Origin: Tribonema minus
Lineage: Eukaryota; Sar; Xanthophyceae; Tribonematales; Tribonemataceae
Reading direction: 5' to 3'
Assembly: GCA_017506865.1 (NCBI GenBank)
Contig: JAFCMP010000077.1
Location: forward strand, 62,001-126,000
Length of the DNA: 64,000 nucleotides
Positions 57,601 through 64,000 of this stretch are shown here, in pieces. The translations under genes were made by a program, and so were the position numbers. Each line of letters opens with the position of its first letter. Position 1 is the stretch's first letter. Below the pieces are notes generated by a model that was not told the DNA's origin, made no database searches, and saw nothing but the letters and a program-made list of their open reading frames with translations.

Positions 57601-60600
57601 AACAATGAGTCCATGAACGGATTCAAGACGTGAATGAATGCATGAATAGCCTTGAAGACGCTCTGTGCACATGTTGCCACCACCCAATTGTAGCCGTTCT
57701 CAAAGCTCTGGCCCTACCCCTATCTAACTGTCAACCGTGACCTGGGCTTGCCATGATTAGTTTCCCTAGGGGCCCCCGCGTAGGTGGGGTCCCTGGGGAC
57801 AGGTGGGGCGTTGCACGCATTTGAGCGTGCGTGTCGCCCCACCAACAAAGTTTAACATGCATCATTATCCTGACACAATTGCCTAATCCTAGGCAGTGCT
57901 CAGGCCTGAGCTCACCTCGAGGGGACGCCCCCGAAGTCCCCCTCGTAGCTGGGGTCATCAGGGGACAGGTTGAGCGTTGCGCACACATGCCATCCACTCA
58001 CCCTAGCCCGGAACACTAGCTCTACACCTTTTCATGACTGAATGCCCCTTCGAAGGCTTACCTGGAGGGGACGGTCCCCCTCATTATTAGGGTTGTCGGG
58101 GGACAGGTTGTGCACTCGTGCCATCCACTAACCCTAGCCTGAAACCCTAGCTTTACACCTGTCCCTAATTGAAACCCTGAAAAAAGCTCACCCCCCCAAG
58201 TCCCCCCCGTAGTTGGGGTCGTTGGGGGACAGGTTGAGCGTTGCGTGCATTTGACCTACGTGTTGCCACCATCAAAACCTGCATCGTTAAGCTGACAACT
58301 GCCTAACCCTCAGGCGAGCTCAGGCCTGAGCTCGCCTTGAGAGGACGCCCCCCAGGGCCCCCTCGCAGTTTGGGTCATCGGATAACAGGTTGAGCGTTGC
58401 GGACATTCGAGCGCTGCGCGCATTTGAGAGTTGCCTATGTGTTGCCTCCAACAAACATTCATCCGTACGCTGACAACTGCCCAAGCCTCAGCAGTGCTCA
58501 GGCCTGAGCTCACCTTGAAGGGGACACCCCCCAGGTCCCCCTCGTAGTGGGGGTCGTCAGGCGACAGGTTGAGCGTTGCGTACATGGTGCCATCCACTAA
58601 CCCTAGCCCCAGACCCTGGTTCAACTCTATCTGTAAGTGAAATTCAAAAGATGGGCTCACCTGGAGGGGACACCCCCCATATCCCCCTCGTAGTTGGGGT
58701 CGTCGGGCGACAGGTTGAGCGTTGCGTACATGTTGCCGTACACGCCAAAGAGGGAGAAGAGGAAGATGAAGACGGCGGCCACGGTGCCGCCGCCTATGAA
58801 CGACTTGAGCATCATGCGCGGGCTGCCGAGGAAGGCGCGGTCGACCAAAACCTGCGCACGTGCACCACCGCCAAAAGGTGTGATTGGTTTAGTTCTAGTT
58901 CAGTTCTGACGTGACTCATGCACTACAGTGAGGGTTTGTCCTGTGAGCATGCATGGTCATGAATGACAGTGCCGCCGCCGACTGATGGCTTGAGCATCAG
59001 AGCGGGCTGGCAAGGAAGGCGCGGTCAACCAGGACCTGCGCACATACTGGTGCCCTAGCGTTAGCGTTTGACCTGACAGTGCAATGGTCAGGAATGAAGG
59101 TGAACGCCACCGATACACGACTTGAGCATCATGCGCGGGCTGCCGAGGAAGGCGCTGTCGACCCGAACCTGCGCGCATGCACCGCCGCCACAAGGTGTGA
59201 TTGGTTTAATTCTATGTAGTTCAATTCTGCCGTGAATCATGCACTGCAGTTAGAGTTTGACCAGTGATCAAACTCATGAAATGACGGTGCCGCTGCCGAC
59301 ACACAAATTGAGCATCGCTATCCAGAGGACGACGCGTGTGACCACTGGCAGGACCTGCGCACATAATTTTGCCCTAGCGTTAGGGTTTGACCTGAATGTG
59401 TCAGCATGCATGGTCATGACTGTCAGTGCCGTTGCTGACAAAAGACTTGAGCATCATGCGCGAGCTGCCGAGGAAGGCGCGGTCGACCAGGACCTGCAGC
59501 GCGCGCAGATTTTGCCCTAGCATTAGGGTTTGACCTGACAGTGTGAGCACGTAAGGTCATGAATGGCGGTTGCTTCTTACGATGCCGCCGCCGCTGAACG
59601 ACATGAGCATCATGCGCGGGGTGCAGAGGAAGACGCGGTCGGCCAGGACCTGTAGTGGGCGCAGAATGGTGCCCTAGAGTTAGCGTTTGACCTGTACGCA
59701 TCGTCTTCCAATGACGGTGCCGGCCCATCACTAAACCACTTGAGCATCGACTGCGGGCTGCAGTGAAAGGCGCGGTCAACCAGTAGTCAAAGTGCTTTCG
59801 GTTAGGGCGGCCCCCGCACCGCATCATAGCTCCAGCAGCCGGAGCTGCCCAGCAGCTACGCCATGAGAACATACTTCCCCAAATGAATTCCTGCAGTGTG
59901 CTTCAACTCGTGAAAGACTTCACTGCGTGCACTCTGAATTGGTGTCCAGTGCGGTCACTGTGAACGATCGTCATTCGCTCGCGCACTGCGTAATAAAACC
60001 GGTACCTGAAGCTGCCCCGCAGCAGCCCCGCAAGAGCACACTTCAACAATTATCACAATCAGAATAAACTCCGGCGCTGTGTCTCTGACTTCAGTGGTCA
60101 CTTCTGAACAAAGAACCCGTAGTTGAAGCTGCCCTGTAGCAGGCCTGAGAGAGCACACTGTGGCAAATGAGCCCTTGCAAAGCACATCATAGCGCCTTGC
60201 ACTTTCAGTACGTTCATGTTATCGACTGCTCATTCGCTCACGCACCGCATACGTTCATTCTATCGACTGCTCCTTCGATCACGCACCGCATCAAAGAACC
60301 CATAGCTGAAGCTGCCCTGCAGCAGGCCCGTGAGAGCCAGATCCAGCCCTCCCTCGAGCGAGAAGGGCTTGATGCCGGGGCTAGGGTTCCACAGGAACAG
60401 GTTGCAGTTGTCAACGCCGTCGCAGTTGAGGTCTCGCGTCAGTGCTCCGACGACGGCGAGCATCGCCACGAGCAGCAGCACAACCAGCACCGCCTGTGCA
60501 ATGATACAAGAAGCGCGTCGAGAGGGGAAGACAAATCTTCAACTGCGACTGAGCGTTGAGGTCAGTTGAGGTTGCGCATCAGCGCTCCGAACACGGCAAG

Positions 60601-62208
60601 CATCGCCACGAGCAGCAGCACAACCAGCACCGCCTGTGCAATGATACAAGAAGCGCGTCGAGAGGGGAAGACAAACCTTCAGCTTTGACTGAGCGTTGAG
60701 GTCAGCTGAAGTTGCGCATCAGCGCTCCGACCACGGCGAGCATCGCCACGAGCAGCAGCACTACGTGCACCGCCTGCGCGCGTCAATACGAGGGCGCTTC
60801 CGATTGTAAAAACGGTATCGCGCATGTTTGTGTATTGTTCAAATGCTGGATAATGTACATCGACAGATCTGTAATTTTAACTTGGCTGAGCGCTCCGATG
60901 ACGGCGAGCTGGCCAAGAGCAGCAGCGCCACGAGCACTGCCTGTACGTAACGAAAAGGGAAGTCAAGACTTGAGCTGTGACTGAGCACTGAGGACATGCG
61001 TCAGCGCTCCGATGACGGCGAGCATCGCCACGAGCAGCAGCACCAACAGCACTGCCTGCATGCGCCCAAAAAATAGCTGTTTCACTGAGCGACAGTGCAG
61101 CAGCGGTCTGACGGAACAGACAGAACAGAAGCATGCTGAGCGCTGAAACACTTTTGATATCAAAGTTGCCGCAGCCTGGTGGCCTGATACCACCGCCAAC
61201 CCTCCCTTGCTTGGTACTTAGCACTAGGTCTGACCTAACCCTAGCACTAGGTCTGACCTGAACCGTGTCCGACACTATGGCGGAGCGGATGCCACCGGTG
61301 AGCGTATACACGAGCGGAATCGCCGTGGAGACGCACGCGGCCAGCCACCAGTCTGCCGAGCCGTAGTCGCCTGCGCGCACGCACGGGGCGATACCACGGG
61401 GGGTTAGGCGCCTTACGGGGGGGATAAGGTTAGTCGCCATGGGGGTTGCGGTGAGGCGACTCATGAGATGAGGTCAGTCGCCTGCCCACGCGCAGAGCGA
61501 CGCCGTCTTTTTGCGGGATAAGATTAGTCGCCTGCGCACACGGGAGTGTCGCCTGCGCACACGCGGAGCGATGCCACGGGGGGTTGTAGTGAGGCGACAT
61601 ACGCATGAGGATGCGCCTAGCAATTCGTTCCTGCAGCAGACCCTCCCAGAACCGGCGGCCCCATTCTTGGGTCCAAAACCTGCAGTCATCTCTCGCTGCG
61701 CTGCCGAAAAACGCACCCCTTTGTGGCACGAGAGGACATGCTCCAAGTGCACGTATTCATGGATGAGATGAGGAAACGGTCTGCGTAGGGTCGTTTGCAC
61801 GCGCCCACATTGTAGCCCAAACTAGAACCCTAACCCTAACAAAGCTGGTGACCGCGCCAGGATCGGCCGTGTCTCCCCGGTAGCTACAACAAAACTGCCT
61901 AGAGACACGAGATTTGATGCCACTTCTGACTAGCGACTTCATCACTCTCCATGTCTTGAGTCATGACATGAATCAAAGTAGCTGTGACTAGTTGTGGACA
62001 CTGGCTACCAATGACACAAATCCACGCAGTAAATGAACCAATATGCACGATGACAAAACACAACCAGTCCACGCCAATTGTGTTGACGCTTATATGTCCC
62101 ACAAATGTGTTGTCTTGCCAACACTACGGTCTCTGTTTGCGGGGCAAGATTTTTCCTCTTCTCCAACACCATCAGAAGCATCGAGCAGCCGCTGCAGCGT
62201 CGCCCCAT

Positions 62209-62246
<38 letters not shown>

Positions 62247-62268
62247 CCACCACCACCACCACCACCAC

Positions 62269-62304
<36 letters not shown>

Positions 62305-63726
62305 CGGCGCGCAGGTACTCGTCCCCGAGCACACACCGCACACACTCATCCGCATAGCGGAGGAGCGCCTCCGCAACTGTCAGCCTCAACTGCCGGAGGA
62401 CATCCTGCAGTCCATCCAGGACCCTAATGGGCGCATCCCGCACTATGTCTTCCAGCATGAGTGCGGCGCGGCTGGGCGATTCTGCATTATCAGCGGCGGC
62501 GATGGGGCTAAGCTGGCCAATCAGGGGGCAGGGGGCAGGGGGCAGAGGGCGCGCAGGGGGCAGGGGGCGCGCAGGGGGCAGTGGGCAGGTCTCAGCTGGC
62601 CGACCTCCCCCTGCACGCCAGCCGGATGTGCCGTCGGCCGTGCGTACTGCCTAACCCTAATGCGTACTGCCTAACCCTAACCCGAGGGCCGGCGTCGCGC
62701 TCCACCGGCTGCGCGCGCACGTCATCGCCAGCCGCAGCAACGTCACGCGTGCCTTCCAGCTGTCGCCTCTACTGCAGCTGTGCCCAACGCTTGGTGGCTG
62801 CCTGTCAGCACGAGGTGTGATTTGGCAGCCGGACGCGCTGTCGGCCGCATATTGCGCGAGGGCCGGCATCGCACCTCCAGCGACTGCACGCGCACGTGCG
62901 CACGTCGTCGCCAACCACGACAGCGTCACGGCGTGGCGCCAGCTGCGCAAGGGGGAGATCAACACTGGCAGCAACCGACTTGCCCCCTGCCCCCTGTGCA
63001 CCCCATGCCCCCTGCCCCCCGCCCCATGCCTCCTGCGCCCTGGTCGGCGAGCTGAGCCCCGTTGCCGCCGCTGATGATGCGGCACCGCGCACTGGCAGCC
63101 GCTCCGCACTCGCGCTTGAAGGCATCAGCGTCCTTGATGGACTGCAGGATGTCCTCCAGCAGTTGAGGCTGGAAGGCGCACAGGCGCTCCTTTGCTGTGC
63201 GTATGAGCGTGTGTGGCGCGTGCTCAGGGACAAGTGGCGGCATGCCGATGCGGCCCGAGCTACTGCTGCTGCTGGTGCTGGTGGTGGTGGTGGTGGTGGG
63301 GCGCACCACTGTCATATTTGAGATATGCAGGCGTGCGCACAATACTTCCAAAGTTCGCGCTGACAGCCCATGATCCTTCCGCACACACAGCGCGCGGCCA
63401 GGCATCAACGCTGGCGCTCTGCAAAAAACAACTTCAACTTCAACACATCGTGCGCGTGCGCTGTGACGAAGAAGAAGGTGAGCACATGATACTTCGGCGC
63501 TGACGGCGCACGAGCCTCCTGCACCGATGGCGCTTGGCCAGGCGTCATGATCAGTGCTCATCAAGTTCAAACTTCAACTTGAACATGCATTGCATGCGCT
63601 GTGACGCACCGTAGAAGCCGGCGACGACGCTCGAGTTGGACCAAATCTCCTGGTAGAGCCTGAACAGCACTGCCAGGCAGTAGGCGAGCGTCGCGCCCTG
63701 TCCGTAGTTGTGGTTGATCGCCTCCG
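51626..63726 (-). CDS. Sodium:solute symporter (SSS family), 5' end off window
   Basis: Eight exons on the minus strand, 63726-63610, 61370-61258, 60493-60287, 58851-58661, 57565-57476, 55623-55464, 52967-52838 and 51936-51626, join in matching phase to 439 residues ending at TGA 51628-51626. The order of motifs is that of SSS carriers: LYQEIWSNSSVVAGFYG, WWLAACVSTAIPLVYTLTGG with IRSAIVSDTVQ, LLQGSFSYGFFDA|VLVDRAFL, FTIMNLVFLTSSLSTIDSTF (the TM8 region that helps bind sodium in the family), VGRISMVVMAIVGTLPLL, ATTVSGTIVMGLGPP and YRPLAFHMSFWVGAIL. A final helix (YAELLGVNLFGILLC) precedes a hydrophilic tail. It should be a plasma or organelle membrane cotransporter; the substrate is unknown. 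The first about 100 residues are missing and probably lie right of 64000. Nearly all introns consist of exon-edge repeats. Confidence 0.93.
51937..52837 (-). repeat. Last symporter intron
   Basis: One diverged copy of the segment 5' of the last exon lies near 52075-52130 (ggcctgggggaggggggcgg, then gatcagcattggccaa), matching 51935-51990. The rest of this 0.9-kb intron shows no repeat pattern or gene that I can support. Confidence 0.65.
52968..53850 (-). repeat. Six copies of the acceptor/5' part of symporter exon 7
   Basis: The exon start with its acceptor (gctgaggacctgcgcagcgg on the plus strand) recurs near 53075, 53196, 53308, 53430, 53538 and 53638, at intervals of about 100-120 bp. Each is followed by the same intron-type sequence (gacggcagggtggcagtg, then tcagca). 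Only the first few codons of the exon are included in each unit. Confidence 0.9.
53851..54340. other. Part of symporter intron 6 with telomere-like run
   Basis: This stretch contains an interstitial run of TTAGGG units at 54046-54070 (gggttagggttagggttagg). It links the acceptor-side array of exon 7 with the donor-side array of exon 6. No gene is seen. Confidence 0.7.
54341..55463 (-). repeat. Seven copies of the 3' part of symporter exon 6 plus donor
   Basis: Units of about 160 bp repeat the exon end and donor (plus strand actgaggggtctgacagcag, then cggcagcgtgcc). They begin near 54350, 54530, 54690, 54820, 54980, 55140 and 55300, followed by the true exon at 55464-55623. Most units keep an open frame over about 30 codons (VGRISMVVMAI, GTLPLLSDPS) and a GTGAG donor. 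Units alternate between two subtypes (tgtggggctttgaaa and cgtggggggctctgaac), so larger blocks of two units were also duplicated. Confidence 0.93.
56278..57098. repeat. Inverted duplication with coding-like arms in symporter intron 5
   Basis: The arms 56278-56665 and 57098-56680 are inverted copies at moderate identity, both reading atgcccgactg.gacatgagcagg and caggaaggcag-like phrases from outside in. The centre is a 14-bp perfect stem (aagatgcttccgtc) with a 10-base loop. Translated outward-in, each arm gives a charged coiled-coil-like peptide: KAARERVFTRVHEKQTNQQ in one and KAARERVFTLVHDKQ in the other, followed by LVTEGD(M/V)RHAQA. The family is unknown and the arms do not form a complete gene. 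Confidence 0.85.
57750..58660 (-). repeat. Six copies of the 3' part of symporter exon 4 plus donor
   Basis: The exon end (plus strand ccccctcgtagttggggtcg, then tcgggcgacaggttgagcgttgcg) recurs near 57766, 57920, 58069, 58193, 58340 and 58519 at 125-180-bp intervals before the real exon at 58661-58851. The unit includes the codons for LNLSPDDPNYEGD and the donor region. Several units continue with accctagcc-type intron sequence. Confidence 0.93.
58852..59800 (-). repeat. Six copies of the 5' part of symporter exon 4 plus acceptor
   Basis: The exon start with acceptor (plus strand ttgagcatcatgcgcgggct, then gccgaggaaggcgcggtcga and acctgcgcac) recurs near 58990, 59122, 59310, 59450, 59602 and 59740. 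Units are about 130-190 bp and share the intron phrase ccctagcgttagggtttgacctg. Together with the preceding array, this exon is flanked on both sides by partial copies of itself. Confidence 0.93.
59985..60286 (-). repeat. Copies of the 3' part of symporter exon 3 plus donor
   Basis: The exon end (plus strand catagctgaagctgccctgc, then agcaggcccgtgagag) recurs near 60110-60165 and 59995-60045, with the donor-side sequence cgttcattc...cgactgctc also repeated at 60210-60275. Units are about 120-130 bp. Confidence 0.85.
60494..61060 (-). repeat. Four copies of the 5' part of symporter exon 3 plus acceptor
   Basis: The exon start and acceptor (plus strand gcgagcatcgccacgagcag, then cagcacaaccagcaccgcctgtgc) recur near 60597, 60740, 60905 and 61020. 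The first copy is almost identical to the functional one over about 140 bp, including the intron end (aatgatacaagaagcgcgtc), so at least one duplication is recent. Use of that copy's acceptor would soon meet a stop codon. Confidence 0.92.
61371..61640 (-). repeat. Copies of the acceptor of symporter exon 2
   Basis: The block with gcgataccacggggggtta and gtcgcctgcgcgcacgcac recurs near 61470-61500, 61530-61550 and 61550-61600 as gtcgcctgcgcacacg-type units of about 25-110 bp. Each ends just inside the start of exon 2 (GCGAC). Confidence 0.75.
61826..61846 (+). repeat. Interstitial telomere-like repeat
   Basis: A short CCCTAA run (accctaaccctaac) in symporter intron 1. A similar paired run (tgcctaaccctaa) occurs at 62648-62682. 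Confidence 0.8.
62205..63305. repeat. Inverted duplication with triplet-repeat ends in symporter intron 1
   Basis: The arms at 62205-62545 and 63305-63015 are inverted copies. Each begins with a CAG/CAC triplet run (62212-62302; 63300-63255 as CTG/GTG) and continues with cgtccccgagcacacaccgc-like sequence, a ccggaggacatcctgcagtc-like block and a ggggcaggggg-rich end. The spacer holds two direct repeats of about 190 bp (gagggccggc(g/a)tcgc..., near 62685 and 62868). In both arms one strand reads TLIR(I/T)A(E/K)ERL...EDILQSI and the other VLDGLQDVL(R/Q)QLRL. I cannot tell which strand was coding, and no family is recognised. Confidence 0.85.
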
Positions 63727-64000
63727 CTGCAGCGCGCGGCAGCAGGCGACGCCGTTGCAGAGACAGGCGTGTCAGCACAAGTGGTGATTACAGGTGTGCC
63801 ACACTTGAAGACGGCGACAAGTGCGTAATCACTTGGAGTGAGCGCTGCGCCCTGTCCGTAGATGTAATTGATCGCCTCCGCTGCGGCGCGGCAGCAGGCG
63901 ACGCCGGTGCAGAGGCAGGCGCGTGAGCACGAAAGGTGCCTCACCGCTTGACGATGAAAAAAGTGGTGACGACAGGTGCGTCAAACCTTGAACAGGCAGT
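63727..64000 (-). repeat. Copy of the acceptor/5' part of symporter exon 1 (first visible exon)
   Basis: The intron end and exon start (plus strand gttgatcgcctccgctgc, then agcagcaggcgacgccgttgc or a variant) recur at 63830-63940, with the peptide start AEAIN-YGQGA preserved before the copy breaks off. A further echo of the intron part begins near 63960 (gtggtgacgacaggtgcgtca). The true preceding exon is therefore expected beyond the window. Confidence 0.85.

Noticed and set aside
1-64000. tRNA or rRNA genes
   Set aside because: I scanned by eye for T-loop words such as ttcgaatcc/ttcgagtcc with matching acceptor stems and found none that fold. A covariance-model scan would be needed to exclude them.

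Overview
This is nuclear DNA from a eukaryote with intron-rich genes. It has very GC-rich exons, long poly-Ala, poly-Gly and poly-Gln tracts, and introns that mostly begin GTGAG or GTGCG. Short TTAGGG-type telomere-like runs are scattered through the introns. One gene (DUF493-like, 45913-49977) starts with a signal-peptide-like stretch followed by an SAGAF motif, resembling the bipartite plastid presequence of algae with a secondary red plastid. My inference is a photosynthetic stramenopile, perhaps a yellow-green or brown-algal relative. No sequence search was possible, so the taxon is provisional.

Eight multi-exon genes were assembled by hand from splice sites and reading-phase continuity. 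Left part: a WDR47/nemitin-like LisH-CTLH-WD40 gene on the minus strand (1-6497, 3' end off the window); an R1R2R3 MYB transcription factor on the plus strand (8992-13011), divergent from it; and a C2H2 zinc-finger gene on the minus strand (17801-19574). Middle: a four-span membrane protein (25323-28697, +), a repeat-rich zone of tandem and inverted duplications (29.4-35.3 kb), and an unrecognised gene with an in-frame TGA (35724-37393, +). Right part: a sulfotransferase-like gene (43061-45160, +), the DUF493 gene (45913-49977, +), and a sodium:solute symporter (51626 to at least 63726, -) whose first exon(s) lie off the right edge.

The most striking feature is not a gene. From about 24.4 kb onward, most introns of the four-span, sulfotransferase, DUF493 and symporter genes are built from degenerate tandem copies of the neighbouring exon-intron junction. 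Copies upstream of an exon carry the intron end, the 3' splice site and only the first part of the exon. Copies downstream carry only the last part of the exon, the 5' splice site and the start of the intron. I saw no whole-exon copy. Up to about ten copies flank one junction. These arrays account for much of the length of these introns and leave many decoy splice sites.

Three larger inverted duplications, each carrying fragments of an unrecognised open frame (about 30.0-30.9, 56.3-57.1 and 62.2-63.3 kb), and a 1.06-kb tandem repeat (31.2-33.4 kb) make up the rest of the accessory sequence. Long stretches between genes (13.0-17.8, 19.6-24.4, 37.4-43.0 kb) hold nothing I can call with confidence.
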